A stretch of 64,000 bases of DNA from DASXAQ01 sp036406615 (GCA_036406615.1 DASXAQ010000001.1:1-64000); one strand, 5' to 3'. Shown: positions 39,207-48,067, numbered from the stretch's first letter. The notes: generated by a model from the letters alone, not told the origin. Program-made: numbers and translations.

Positions 39207-40109
39207 CTACTCCAGCAGCGACGCGAGCTGGCGCGCGTTCGTCGTGGCGAAGTCGCGGTAGCAGTTGTTGAACACCACGTGCGTCTCGCGGGCCTGCGAC
39301 GACAGCGACCGGATCCGGGGCGTCCACTCCCCCAGCTCTGCCTGCGAGTACTCGTAACGGAAGCGCTCGGCGGCCGTCTCCGACTTCGCCTCCCACGCCG
39401 CCGTGTTGCGCCCGTGGAAGCGCACGACCGCGAGGTCCCGGCTCGTCGCCTCAGCCGCCGGCGGCATGCTCGAGGCGAATCCCTGCGGCATGTCCACGCA
39501 GACGAACGTCAGATCGTGCTCGTGCAGGAACGACAACGTGCGCTCGGCGTTGCGTTCGTTCAGCCACGACGCGTGACGGAACTCGACGGCCACGCGGAGC
39601 GCCGACAATCGCTGCTGGCATTCGAGCAGGTACTCGCGCGACTCGTGGGACGGAAAGAACCACTGCGGGAACTGGAACAGGACCGCGCCGAGCTTGCCCG
39701 CCGAGTGCAGCGGCATCAGCGCGTCGCGGAACCGCTGCCACACCTCGTCGACAAGCTCGCCGGGCATCTTGTCCCGATAGACGTTGCGCTTGGCGGCCAG
39801 GTCCTTCGGCAGCGCCTCGCGCACGTCCTTGTACAGGGACTCGACGCGCGCGGGATGGTTCGTCAGCAGCGCGTACGCCTTCACGTCGAAGACGAAGTCC
39901 TTCGGCGTGCGTTCGATCCACAGCTCGGCGTTGCGCTCCGACGGCGGCGCGTAGTACGTGGAGTCGACCTCGGCCACCGGGAACTGCGACGCGTAGAACC
40001 GCAGGCGTTCCTCCGCCGACATCGTCTTCTTCGGATAGAACGTGCCCGCCTTCACCAGCGTTGGCTCGGTCCATGCGGAGATGCCCACGAGCACCTGGCC
40101 GGCCGTCAC
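39207..40109 (-). CDS. DUF72 family protein (YecE-like)
   Basis: A 300-residue TIM-barrel DUF72 protein: VGISAWTEPTLVKAGTFYPKKTMSAEERLRFYASQFPVAEVDSTYY, then FVFDVKAYALLTNH, VLFQFPQWFFPS, VEFRHASWL, and VRFHGRNTAAWE and HVVFNNCYRDFATTNARQL at the end; all are family landmarks. The function of DUF72 is unknown. GTG 40109 overlaps the upstream GNAT stop (GTGA). Confidence 0.93.
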   Translation of the reverse strand: MTAGQVLVGISAWTEPTLVKAGTFYPKKTMSAEERLRFYASQFPVAEVDSTYYAPPSERNAELWIERTPKDFVFDVKAYALLTNHPARVESLYKDVREALPKDLAAKRNVYRDKMPGELVDEVWQRFRDALMPLHSAGKLGAVLFQFPQWFFPSHESREYLLECQQRLSALRVAVEFRHASWLNERNAERTLSFLHEHDLTFVCVDMPQGFASSMPPAAEATSRDLAVVRFHGRNTAAWEAKSETAAERFRYEYSQAELGEWTPRIRSLSSQARETHVVFNNCYRDFATTNARQLASLLE

Positions 40110-40621
40110 GCGGGCTCCTCGATCGCCGCGTCGAGGGCCAGCGAGAACATCTCCTCCTCGACGGAGGGGTCCGACGGCAACGGCTGCCGCCGGCCGGTCG
40201 GCGCGAAGCCGTTCGCGCGATACAGCGCCGCCGCGGCGTCGTTCCCGTCGGCCACCCACAGGTGGACCTCGCGAAGCCCCCGCTCGCGAGCCCATCCGAT
40301 CGCGCGTTCGACGAGGAGCCGCCCCAGGCCCGTTCGGCGCACGGCCGGGTCGACCCACATCGCGACCAGGTGCCCGGCCCCGGGCTGGTCGGGCTCGACG
40401 AACATGCCGACCAGGCCGTCGGCGCGGCCGTCGGCGATCGCCAGGAACGTCACCCCCGGCGCGCCCGATCGCCCGGCCGCGCGGTCGCGCCAGTACTGGT
40501 CGGGATGCTCGCGCTCCACGTCCAGCCGGGACGCGAACGCGTACGGGGCATCGGCCAGCGCGCGCAGCCGGACGTCGCGAAGCGTCTGCCAGTCCGGCTC
40601 GGCGGCCGCGCGGATCTCCAC
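40106..40621 (-). CDS. GNAT-family N-acetyltransferase
   Basis: A 171-residue GNAT protein. MEIRAAAEPDWQTLRDVRLRALADAPYAFAS is the typical start, AMWVDPAVRRTGLGRLLVERAIGWA holds the acetyl-CoA pyrophosphate loop R-x-x-G-x-G, and LWVADGNDAAAALYRANGFAPTGRR is motif B. Acceptor unknown. GTG start 7 nt after TAGCAT (leaderless). Operon with the DUF72 gene. Confidence 0.9.
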   Translation of the reverse strand: MEIRAAAEPDWQTLRDVRLRALADAPYAFASRLDVEREHPDQYWRDRAAGRSGAPGVTFLAIADGRADGLVGMFVEPDQPGAGHLVAMWVDPAVRRTGLGRLLVERAIGWARERGLREVHLWVADGNDAAAALYRANGFAPTGRRQPLPSDPSVEEEMFSLALDAAIEEPA

Positions 40622-40690
40622 GCGCTCGATGCTACGGGAGCCGAACGACCTGCCGCAGACCTGCTTCCCGGGTGGACTCGCCGGCCGGGA

Positions 40691-41647
40691 TCAGATCCAG
40701 CCGGCGGCGTTGATGATCTCGGAGTCGCGCAGCTTTCGCAGCGCCTCGCGCTCGATCAGCCGGACCCGCTCGCCCGACAGCCCCATCTGCTTGCCCACGT
40801 CGCGCAGGCTCATGGGGTGTCCGTTGCCGAGCCCGTACCGCAGCGCGATCACCCGCCGCTCGCGCGAGTCCAGGACGTTGAGCACCGCCTGGCCGATCTC
40901 GTCGCGAAGCATCGCGTCCTCGACGGCGTCCAGCGGGCTCTGCTCGTCGGCCTGCTCGAGCAGGTCCCCGAGCTCGGTGTCCTCGCCCACGGGGGCCTGA
41001 AGCGACACGGGCTCGCGCCGCTCGGCCTCCATCAGCCGGTCGACCTCCTCGATGGGGATGTCCAGCGCCTTGCCCAGCTCCTCGGGGGTCGGGTCGCGGC
41101 CCATCCGCTGGGAGAACTGGACGACGGTCCGGCGCATCTTTCGGATCTGGTCGTGGACATGCACGGGCAGGCGGATCTGCCGCCCGCGGTCGGCGATCGC
41201 CCGGGTGATGGCCTGACGGATCCACCAGGTGGCGTACGTGCTGAACTTGAAGCCGCGGCGCCAGTCGAACAGCTCCACGGCCCGCATGAGCCCGATGTTG
41301 CCCTCCTGGACCAGGTCCAGGAAGGGAAGCCCCTGGCCCTGGTACTTGCGGGCGATCGACACCACCAGGCGCAGGTTCGCCCGGATGAAGCGCTGCCGCG
41401 CCGCCCGGCCCTTTCGAACCGCGTCTCTGGCCTGCCGGATGCTCTTCTCGGAGCGGAGCCGCTCGGAGGCGAGCTTCTGCTCCGACTCTTCGCCATGCTC
41501 GATGGCCATGGCGAGCTCGACCTCCTCCTCCTTGGTGAGGAGTGGTTCGCGCGCCGCCGCCTCGAGGTACAGGCGGACGTCGTCGGCCTCACTCAGTGCC
41601 CGCGTAGGCTCTGACCTGCGAGTTGGCTTTGGTTCTGGATCTGCCAC
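40691..41647 (-). CDS. Group 1/2 sigma-70 factor (RpoD/SigA or HrdB-like)
   Basis: A 318-residue sigma factor. Region 1.2 DVRLYLEAAAREPLLTKEEEVELAMAIE; region 2 RFIRANLRLVVSIARKYQGQGLPFLDLVQEGNIGLMRAVELFDWRRGFKFSTYATWWIRQAITRAIADRGR; region 3 LPVHVHDQIRKMRRTVVQFSQRMGRDPTPEELG; region 4 DSRERRVIALRYGLGNGHPMSLRDVGKQMGLSGERVRLIEREALRKLR. Region 1.1 is missing, and the length is short for the primary sigma, so a group 2 paralogue or a compact primary sigma are both possible. GTG 41647 or GTG 41662. A strong hairpin lies just upstream. Confidence 0.9.
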   Translation of the reverse strand: MADPEPKPTRRSEPTRALSEADDVRLYLEAAAREPLLTKEEEVELAMAIEHGEESEQKLASERLRSEKSIRQARDAVRKGRAARQRFIRANLRLVVSIARKYQGQGLPFLDLVQEGNIGLMRAVELFDWRRGFKFSTYATWWIRQAITRAIADRGRQIRLPVHVHDQIRKMRRTVVQFSQRMGRDPTPEELGKALDIPIEEVDRLMEAERREPVSLQAPVGEDTELGDLLEQADEQSPLDAVEDAMLRDEIGQAVLNVLDSRERRVIALRYGLGNGHPMSLRDVGKQMGLSGERVRLIEREALRKLRDSEIINAAGWI

Positions 41648-41998
41648 GGTGTGCCTTCGCACCCCGGAATCGTTCCGGGGCGACTTTGCTCGAACGATAT
41701 AACCCAACCAATGGAACGCTACACCAGGCCACTGAATTTCCATAGCCGGGGTTTCAGCCAGCCGCAATCTGAATGGTCGTCCCATCCAGATTCCAGCCGC
41801 ACGAAACCAGGGAAGCCGCCGGGCTCCTGTTCGGGCCTGGCGCCGCCATTCCCCGCGACTCCACAACTGTCGTGGCCCAGCCGTTCGCCCCCGACTGCGA
41901 GCCCAAGCATAGCGCGACCCCGGCGCGCCATGGGCGCGGGCCCGCCGGTTGCCCGATCGGGTCTCCTCGGGCTACGGTCCCGACCCGGGAGGAGGACG
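41648..41998. other. 350-bp divergent intergenic region
   Basis: Lies between the sigma factor and the proline iminopeptidase gene. It holds a perfect 8-bp hairpin CCCCGGAA-TCG-TTCCGGGG at 41662-41680 in the sigma mRNA leader and, further upstream on the minus strand, TTATAT (41702-41697) as a possible -10. Overlapping open frames here have no coding character. I see no RNA gene. Confidence 0.5.
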
Positions 41999-42934
41999 GT
42001 GGGAGACACTCGAGACCGGGCGGTTCCCCGGACTGAGGGCCGGATCCCGTTCAGGGGGTTCGAGACGTGGTACCGGGTCGTCGGGGACGGCGAGGCCGAA
42101 GGTCGGCTGCCGGTCCTCTGCCTGCACGGCGGCCCCGGGGCGACCCATCACCACATGGAGCCGTACGAGGCGCTGGCGGGGGCCGGGCGGCGCGTCGTGC
42201 TCTACGACCAACTGGGGTGCGGCCGGTCGGCGATCGAGGCGCCACACGACGCCTCGATGTACACCCCCGAGCTCTTCATGGAGGAGATCGACGCCGTGCG
42301 CGACGCGCTCGGCCTTGACCGGATCCACGTGCTCGGGCATTCGTGGGGCGGGATGCTCGGCATGCAGTACGCGATCGGCCACCCCCCCGGGCTCGCCGGC
42401 CTGATCGTCGAGAGCTCCCCCGCCAGCATCCCTCAGTGGGTGGCGGAGGCGAACCGACTTCGCGACGAGCTGCCGCCCGAGGTCCAGGCCGTCCTGCTGC
42501 GCCACGAAGAGGCGGGCACGACCGACGATCCCGAGTACGAACGCGCCATGACGGTCTTCTACGACCGCCACGTCTGCCGCGTCCGTCCCTACCCCGACTG
42601 GCTGCAGGCGACGTTCGACGGGATCGCCGCCAACCCCGAGGTGTACCACCACATGAACGGGCCCAGCGAGTTCCACGTGATCGGCACGATCAGGGACTGG
42701 GACATCACCGACCGGCTCGCGGAGATCACGGTCCCCACGCTGGTGCTGTCGGGCCGCTACGACGAGGCGACGCCCGCAATCGCGGAGACGGTGCACCGCG
42801 GCATCCCCGGATCCGAATGGGTGATGTTCGAACAGAGCTCGCACATGGCGCAGGCGGAGGAGCCCGACGAGATCCTTCGTGTCGTGAGCGAGTTCCTCGA
42901 TCGCGTCGAGTCGGGAACCGGCGGATCCAGCTAG
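41999..42934 (+). CDS. Proline iminopeptidase-family alpha/beta hydrolase
   Basis: A 311-residue S33 peptidase. RIPFRGFETWYRVVGDG start, oxyanion motif LCLHGGPGATHHHMEPYEAL, YDQLGCGRSA, nucleophile elbow VLGHSWGGMLGMQYA (Ser), acid loop VLSGRYDEATP (Asp), and SSHMAQAEEPDE (His). The HGGPG and DQxGxGxS motifs define the proline iminopeptidase family, which removes N-terminal proline or related residues from peptides. GTG 41999 follows GGGAGGAGG. Cytoplasmic. Confidence 0.92.
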   Translation: MGDTRDRAVPRTEGRIPFRGFETWYRVVGDGEAEGRLPVLCLHGGPGATHHHMEPYEALAGAGRRVVLYDQLGCGRSAIEAPHDASMYTPELFMEEIDAVRDALGLDRIHVLGHSWGGMLGMQYAIGHPPGLAGLIVESSPASIPQWVAEANRLRDELPPEVQAVLLRHEEAGTTDDPEYERAMTVFYDRHVCRVRPYPDWLQATFDGIAANPEVYHHMNGPSEFHVIGTIRDWDITDRLAEITVPTLVLSGRYDEATPAIAETVHRGIPGSEWVMFEQSSHMAQAEEPDEILRVVSEFLDRVESGTGGSS

Positions 42935-42990
42935 CGCGCAAGGCTTTCGGCGGCTGCGGGGTTTCTGCGAAGTCGCCGAGGCGGCCCCGG

Positions 42991-43980
42991 CTACGCCTGC
43001 GGGTCGACGAGCGTCTTGACGCCTCCGCGCCCCTCGGCCAGCCCGGCCATCGCGTCGCCCACGCCCTCGAGGCGAACCGTCCCCGTCACGATCTTCGCCG
43101 CCTCCGATCGCTGCTGCAGGTGGCGCAGCGCCCCCTGCATCGACTCCCACGACGGGCCGGAGATCGAGAACGCGCGCTGCTCCTTGATCGTCATGCGCAG
43201 CAGCAGGATCGGTGCCATCGGAATGCCCAGGATGCCCACGCTTCCGAGCGGGGCGCAGACGTCGAAGACCTGCTCCAGCGAGGCGGAGGCTCCGGAGCAC
43301 TCGAACGTGTGCGCCGGGCCGAGCGGGTCGTGGGAGGCCAGCGCGTCGGCCGGATCGCGAACGGACGGGTCGAACGCGTCCACGCACCCGAGCTCGAGGC
43401 CGAGCGTCCGGCGCTCCGCGTTCGGGTCGGCGCCGACGACGCGGCACCCGACGGCCGACAACGCCGACACGGTCAGCAGGCCGACCGGCCCCAGCCCGGC
43501 GACGTACGCGAGGTCCCCCGCTTGCGCTTGCGATAGCTCCACGGCGCGCAGGGCCACGCCGAGCGGCTCGGCGAGCGCGGCCGCCAGGTCGTCGACCGCG
43601 TCGGGGACCGGGATCAGGTTGCGCTTGGGATACACGGTGAGCTCGGCGTAGCCGCCGCCCATCCGGGCCGGCGGATCGGCGCAGTGGCGCCACTCGCCTC
43701 GGCGGCACCACTCGCACTCGCCGCACCCGCGTGCGGGGAACGGCGTCACGCGCGTCCCCGGGGGCCATTCGCCGGAGGGGTCCAGGTCGACGACCGCGGA
43801 GACCTCGTGCCCCAGGACCACGTCGGGTCCCGACAGGGCGCCGGTCTTGTAGAGGGACAGGTCCGACCCGCAGATCCCGCAGTACAGGACCCGCAGGCGG
43901 ACGTCGCCGGGCCCGGGCTCGGGCACGGGGGCGTCGCGGACCTCGATCGTGCGCTCCCGGGTGAAGAAGGCGGCACGCAT
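42991..43980 (-). CDS. Zinc-dependent medium-chain alcohol dehydrogenase
   Basis: A 329-residue MDR protein. Catalytic zinc region YCGICGSDLSLYKTG and GHEVSAVVD; structural zinc cysteines in RGCGECEWCRRGEWRHC; Rossmann motif AGLGPVGLLTVSALSAVG; then a short C-terminal domain. Similar to threonine/sorbitol dehydrogenase-like enzymes; substrate unknown. ATG 43980 lies 9 nt after TATAGT (leaderless). Divergent from a TPP enzyme gene, so the two may belong to one pathway. Confidence 0.9.
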   Translation of the reverse strand: MRAAFFTRERTIEVRDAPVPEPGPGDVRLRVLYCGICGSDLSLYKTGALSGPDVVLGHEVSAVVDLDPSGEWPPGTRVTPFPARGCGECEWCRRGEWRHCADPPARMGGGYAELTVYPKRNLIPVPDAVDDLAAALAEPLGVALRAVELSQAQAGDLAYVAGLGPVGLLTVSALSAVGCRVVGADPNAERRTLGLELGCVDAFDPSVRDPADALASHDPLGPAHTFECSGASASLEQVFDVCAPLGSVGILGIPMAPILLLRMTIKEQRAFSISGPSWESMQGALRHLQQRSEAAKIVTGTVRLEGVGDAMAGLAEGRGGVKTLVDPQA

Positions 43981-44068
43981 CCTGCGGCGACTATACCCAC
44001 CGCCCGCGGCCCGGCGTCCCGCGTCGCCGGCGCCGGCACCTTCGTCCGGCCTCGTTCGCCCCCGTGCC

Positions 44069-44074
44069 TATACT
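44069..44074 (+). promoter_or_regulatory. -10 box TATACT of a leaderless transcript
   Basis: TATACT ends 8 nt before ATG 44083, and no Shine-Dalgarno is present; the mRNA probably starts at or next to the ATG. No recognisable -35. Confidence 0.5.
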
Positions 44075-44082
44075 CGCGCCGC

Positions 44083-45771
44083 ATGGACCCCGGGGACCAC
44101 GGCGGCATCCTCGCGGCTCGCGCGCTGGGATCGTGCGGCGTGCGGACGATCTTCGCCCTGCCCGGCGGGCACATCCTGCCGCTGTTTGATGGCGCGCGAC
44201 GCGAAGGCCTGACCCTCGTGGGGACGCGGCACGAGGAGAACGCCGTGTTCATGGCCGAGGGCTGGGCGCTGGCCACCGCCACGCCGGGCGTGGCCGCCGT
44301 GACGGCCGGGCCGGGGCTGGCCAACGCGTTCGCGGGCCTGGCCGAGGCCAACGCCGCCGGCGCGCCGGTGGTCGTGATCGCCGGGCGCACCGGCCTGGCG
44401 CAGCGAGGGCGCGGAGCCGTCCAGGACCTGGACCAGCTGGGGGCCGCGGCCGTCGCCTCCAAGTGGCGCGACGAGTGCCTGGAGACCGGCCGCATCCCGG
44501 AGCGGGTCTTCGAAGCCGTGCACCGGGCCCGCGCGGGCGCCCCCGGCGTCGCCTACCTGGAGATCCCGCAGGACGTGTTCGCCGCGGCCGCTCCCGCCGA
44601 CGAGCATCCCTGGCCGATGGGACACGACGCGGAGCCGGCGCGCTCGGTGCCGGTGGCCGGCGACGTCGAACGGGCCGTCGCGGTGCTGGCCGGCGCGGCC
44701 CAGCCCGCGATCGTCGCGGGCTCGGGCGCGTTCTTCTCCCGCGCCGGACCCGCGCTGGGGCGGTTCGCCGAACGCACGGGCATCCCGGTCACGACGACCT
44801 CGGCCGCGCGCGGACTGCTCGACGACCGCCATCCGCGCTGTCTCGGAAGCCTGGTGCACGGCGGCATCGCGCTGGCCTCAGCCGACGCCTCGCTGGTGCT
44901 GGGGTCCCGGTTCAACGCCAACCTGGTCTACGGCGGGCCGCCGCTGTTCCCGCCCGGTCAGCGGATCGTGCAGGTGGACGCCGTCCCCGAGCACCTCGGC
45001 GGCCTTCGGCGTCCGGACGTCGCCCTGGCCGGCGACGTGGCCGCGACGCTCGACGCGCTGACGGATGCTTGGCCGGCCCCTCCCGGCCGGTTCGACGACT
45101 GGACCGAGCGCGCGATGGCCGGGGCCTCGGCCAGCCGAACGAGCTGGGACGCGGAATGCGAACGGCCCGCGGACGGGCTGCACCCCGGGTGGCTGGCCCG
45201 CGAGGTCGCGCGCTTCGCCCGCGAGCAGGACGCCGCCACGTTCGTCTCGGACGGCGGCGACAGCGTGGTGTGGGGCATCGCCATGTCGGAGGCGCGCCGG
45301 CCCGGCACGAACCTGTTCATCGGGTCAGCGATGGGCACGCTGGGGATCGGGCTGCCGTTCGCGCTGGGCGCCAAGGCGGCCCGGCCGGGAGAGCCGGTGT
45401 TCGTGTTCACCGGCGACGGCGCCTTCGGCCTGTCGGCCATCGAGCTGGACACCGCGGCCCGCCACGGGCTCGGCGTGGTGGTGGTCGTCGCCAACAACGG
45501 CGGATGGGGCGACGTCCGCCACGAGCAGCGGATGTACTTCGGACCGGAGGCCGATCGGGGCGCGGACCTCCCGGGACTGCGCTACGACCTGCTGGCGCAG
45601 GCCGCCGGCGGGTACGGCGAGCGCGTGGTCGAGCGCGACGAGGTTCGCCCCGCGCTCGAGCGGGCGCTGAAGGCGTCGTCCGAGGGCGTGCCCGCGGTCG
45701 TCGACGCCGCGACCGACCCCGAGGTCCTGAGCGACCTCATGCGCAACCTCGGGAGCCTCGGCGTGATGTGA
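44083..45771 (+). CDS. TPP-dependent enzyme, acetolactate synthase/oxalyl-CoA decarboxylase-like
   Basis: A 562-residue TPP enzyme distinct from that at 153-1916. PYR domain: TIFALPGGHILPLFDGAR and VGTRHEENAVFMAEGWA with the activating glutamate; VTAGPGLANAFAGLAEA. Central domain: VAGSGAFFSRAGPALGRFAERTGIPVTTTSAARGLL. PP domain: FVFTGDGAFGLSAIELDTAARHGLGVVVVVANNGGWG (GDG..NN). It lacks a clear FAD signature. Substrate unknown; 2-hydroxyacyl-CoA lyase or oxalyl-CoA decarboxylase-like activity is possible. Confidence 0.87.
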   Translation: MDPGDHGGILAARALGSCGVRTIFALPGGHILPLFDGARREGLTLVGTRHEENAVFMAEGWALATATPGVAAVTAGPGLANAFAGLAEANAAGAPVVVIAGRTGLAQRGRGAVQDLDQLGAAAVASKWRDECLETGRIPERVFEAVHRARAGAPGVAYLEIPQDVFAAAAPADEHPWPMGHDAEPARSVPVAGDVERAVAVLAGAAQPAIVAGSGAFFSRAGPALGRFAERTGIPVTTTSAARGLLDDRHPRCLGSLVHGGIALASADASLVLGSRFNANLVYGGPPLFPPGQRIVQVDAVPEHLGGLRRPDVALAGDVAATLDALTDAWPAPPGRFDDWTERAMAGASASRTSWDAECERPADGLHPGWLAREVARFAREQDAATFVSDGGDSVVWGIAMSEARRPGTNLFIGSAMGTLGIGLPFALGAKAARPGEPVFVFTGDGAFGLSAIELDTAARHGLGVVVVVANNGGWGDVRHEQRMYFGPEADRGADLPGLRYDLLAQAAGGYGERVVERDEVRPALERALKASSEGVPAVVDAATDPEVLSDLMRNLGSLGVM

Positions 45772-45808
45772 CGAGGTGTGCCGTCGGCCGGCGGCGCCGG
45801 GGGGGTCC

Positions 45809-46318
45809 CTACGCGCCGCCTGCCGACGTTCCCGCCTGCGTCCTGCGCCTGCGGGCGGGCAGCAGGAGCGCGGCACCCGAAACGACCAACAGCACCCCAA
45901 GGCCGGCGAGCGTCGCCACGCGGTTGCTCACGCCGGTGTTCGGCAGCGGGCCGCCACCGGTCTGTCCGGGAGCGAGCACGACGATCGTGCCCGCCATGCC
46001 GAGCGCCACGTGGAACGTGCAGTGATACGCGACCGTTCCCGCCACCGTGAACGTGTGGCTGAACGTGCCGTTGACCGCGATCGCGCCGGAGTCGAACGCG
46101 CCGCTGTTCGCCGTGACCGTGTGCAGCGACGGGCCGTGGTTCGTCCACACGATCGTGTCGCCGACGTGCACCGTGATCGTCTTCGGGCTGAACGAGAAGT
46201 CGGCCGCGCCCACGGACGCGGTGCTCGCCAGCGCCGGCCCGGCCCCCAGGGCCACCTGTGTGATCAGGACCGCAGCGAATGCGACAACGGACAGCGTGGA
46301 AGCCCAGCGTCGTTTCAC
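45809..46318 (-). CDS. LPNTG-anchored cupredoxin (plastocyanin-like) surface protein
   Basis: A 169-residue exported copper-protein-like domain. Signal peptide ASTLSVVAFAAVLITQVALGAGPALA; cupredoxin core ADFSFSPKTITVHVGDTIVWTNHGPSLHTVT (first His ligand) and VAYHCTFHVALGMAGTIVV, in which C-x2-H-x4-M are the remaining copper ligands. A Gly/Pro linker leads to LPNTG, a hydrophobic helix and RRRR, a complete cell-wall sorting signal. The adjacent sortase gene, 82 nt downstream in the opposite sense of position but upstream in transcription, is the likely anchoring enzyme. GTG 46318 follows GGGAGGGG. Confidence 0.88.
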   Translation of the reverse strand: MKRRWASTLSVVAFAAVLITQVALGAGPALASTASVGAADFSFSPKTITVHVGDTIVWTNHGPSLHTVTANSGAFDSGAIAVNGTFSHTFTVAGTVAYHCTFHVALGMAGTIVVLAPGQTGGGPLPNTGVSNRVATLAGLGVLLVVSGAALLLPARRRRTQAGTSAGGA

Positions 46319-46400
46319 GAATCCCCTCCCTCGTGTGGACAGGACTACGCGCGACCCGGGCGAGGGGATTGCGCGCACCACCATGGCCGGCGGGCAGAGG

Positions 46401-47015
46401 TCAGGAGGCCGTGACCGCCGTGGAGGGGCCGGCGATCTGGACCGCTCGGACCACCAGGCGCTGGGTCGCCAGGAACCGGGGGTTGCAGGTCGTGAGCGTG
46501 AGCGAGGGCGCGCGCGTCGGCCCGATCACCCACCACGAGCCGGGCGGCAGCGTCCGTTGCCACACGACCCGGTAGACGAACGTCCCGGCGCGGGTCTGCA
46601 GGGTCACGCGGTCTCCCGGCTCCAGCCGGTTCAGCGCCCAGAACGGATGCAGATACGTGGTGCGATGCCCGGCGATCGCGACGTTGCCGCCGTCGCCGGG
46701 CAGGGGCGTCTGCCGGTAGTGCCCGGGCCCTTCGGCCAGCGCGGTCGGTCCGATCCCCTCGACGAAGGCCATGTCCAGATGGATGCGGGGAATGCGAATG
46801 AACCCGATCGCCCCTCCCGGGATCGGACGGGCGGGGAACCCGTGGGCGCGGATCTGCGCGCGGAACCCGGCCTGCGCCCTCGCGGTCGCGAGCCCGGTCC
46901 CCCACAGCTGATAGGCGACCACGCCGAGCATGGCCAGGCCGACCGCGACCAGGCAGATGCCGGTCCGCCGCCGGACCAGCCGCCGGCGTCGGCGCGCGAT
47001 GCGAGTTGGAGCCAT
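46401..47015 (-). CDS. Sortase (class E/F-like)
   Basis: A 204-residue membrane-anchored transpeptidase. Basic start, N-terminal helix GICLVAVGLAMLGVVAYQLW, then a sortase barrel with GAIGFIRIPRIHLDMAFVEG, catalytic histidine in NVAIAGHRTTYLHPF, catalytic cysteine in LTLTTCNPRF and a downstream arginine in ATQRLVVRA. Class E-like sortases are an actinobacterial feature. Co-oriented with and just upstream of the LPNTG cupredoxin gene, so a dedicated sortase-substrate pair. Confidence 0.9.
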   Translation of the reverse strand: MAPTRIARRRRRLVRRRTGICLVAVGLAMLGVVAYQLWGTGLATARAQAGFRAQIRAHGFPARPIPGGAIGFIRIPRIHLDMAFVEGIGPTALAEGPGHYRQTPLPGDGGNVAIAGHRTTYLHPFWALNRLEPGDRVTLQTRAGTFVYRVVWQRTLPPGSWWVIGPTRAPSLTLTTCNPRFLATQRLVVRAVQIAGPSTAVTAS

Positions 47016-47030
47016 CTGGTGGGCGGGTAT
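47005..47030 (+). promoter_or_regulatory. SigB/SigF-type promoter-like site
   Basis: GTTG, 16-nt spacer, GGGTAT, before the alpha/beta hydrolase gene; the only such site I find outside the first 20 kb. Overlaps the sortase start on the other strand. Confidence 0.4.
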
Positions 47031-47083
47031 ACGAGCGAGCCTCCCGCGGCGACGGTCCCGGGCTGCCGATACCCTGGGACGAG

Positions 47084-48064
47084 GTGGAAGATGCGCGAGA
47101 CCTCGGGGTCGACCCCGCCGGCATCCGGCCGCCGCCCGGGATGCCCGAGCCCGCCTGGATCGACGTCCACGGGCCGGTCCACTATCGCGAGTGGGACGGT
47201 CCGCGGGACCGTCCAACGTTCGTGCTGGTGCACGGGCTCGGGGGCTCCCTGCTGACCTGGTCCCTCGTGGCGCCAGGGCTGGCCGCACACGGACGCGTCC
47301 TGGCGCTCGATCTCGCGGGCTTCGGGCGGACCCCATCGGCCGGCCGCCCCGCCGACGTCGGCTCGAACCGTCGGCTGCTGGCGGGGTTCCTTCGAGCCAT
47401 GGACCTGCCGCCCGTGGTGCTCGTGGGCAACTCGATGGGCGGGATGATCAGCCTGCTGCAGTGCGCCATCGAACCGGAGAGCGTCGGCGCGATGATCCTG
47501 GTCGACCCCGTCGTGCCGCGAGTGCTGACGGACGGCCGCATCTCGCTCCGCGTGGCGCTCGGGTTCCTGGCAACCGCCAGCCGGCGACTGGGGCCGCGGA
47601 TCGTCCGGTCGCGGGCGCGCGCCCTGGGGCCGGAGGGGCTGGTCCGCGACACGCTGGCGGCCTGCGTTGCCGATCCGGACGCGATCGACCCGGGGCTGGT
47701 CGCGGCGATGGTCGATCAGCTCGCCGAGCATCGCGGGGCCGAGGACGACGCGATCATGGCGTTCGTCGAGGCGACGCGGTCGCTCGTGGACACCCACATC
47801 CGCGCGACGCGCTACCGCGAGATGGTCCGCGGCATCCGTCAACCCGCCCTGGTGCTGCACGGGGCGCTGGACCGGCTGGTCCCGACGGCCGCCGTCCGCC
47901 GCGCGGTCGAGGGGCACGACACCTGGACGCTTCACGTGCTGCCCGGCGTGGGACATCTCCCGCAGATGGAGGCGCCGCAGCGGTGGCTGTCGCTCGCCAC
48001 CTCGTGGCTCGACGAGACGCGCACGCGCCTCGACGCTGCTTGCGTGCCCGATTCATCCCTCTAA
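47084..48064 (+). CDS. Alpha/beta hydrolase
   Basis: A protein of about 326 residues with PTFVLVHGLGGSLLTWSLVAPGLAAHGRVLALDLAGFGRT, nucleophile elbow VVLVGNSMGGMISLLQ (Ser), LHGALDRLVPTAAV (Asp) and GVGHLPQMEAPQRW (His). Substrate unknown. The start is uncertain: GTG 47084 is chosen because it follows the promoter-like site by a normal leader; the open frame extends to 47006, and an ATG at about 47141 would give a shorter protein beginning MPEPAWIDV. Followed closely by the MauE-like operon. Confidence 0.82.
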   Translation: MEDARDLGVDPAGIRPPPGMPEPAWIDVHGPVHYREWDGPRDRPTFVLVHGLGGSLLTWSLVAPGLAAHGRVLALDLAGFGRTPSAGRPADVGSNRRLLAGFLRAMDLPPVVLVGNSMGGMISLLQCAIEPESVGAMILVDPVVPRVLTDGRISLRVALGFLATASRRLGPRIVRSRARALGPEGLVRDTLAACVADPDAIDPGLVAAMVDQLAEHRGAEDDAIMAFVEATRSLVDTHIRATRYREMVRGIRQPALVLHGALDRLVPTAAVRRAVEGHDTWTLHVLPGVGHLPQMEAPQRWLSLATSWLDETRTRLDAACVPDSSL

Positions 48065-48067
48065 ACT
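48040..48067 (+). promoter_or_regulatory. Sigma-70-like promoter of the Mau-like operon
   Basis: TTGCGT, 16-nt spacer, TAAACT, 25 nt before the MauE-like gene. It overlaps the last codons of the alpha/beta hydrolase. Confidence 0.45.
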
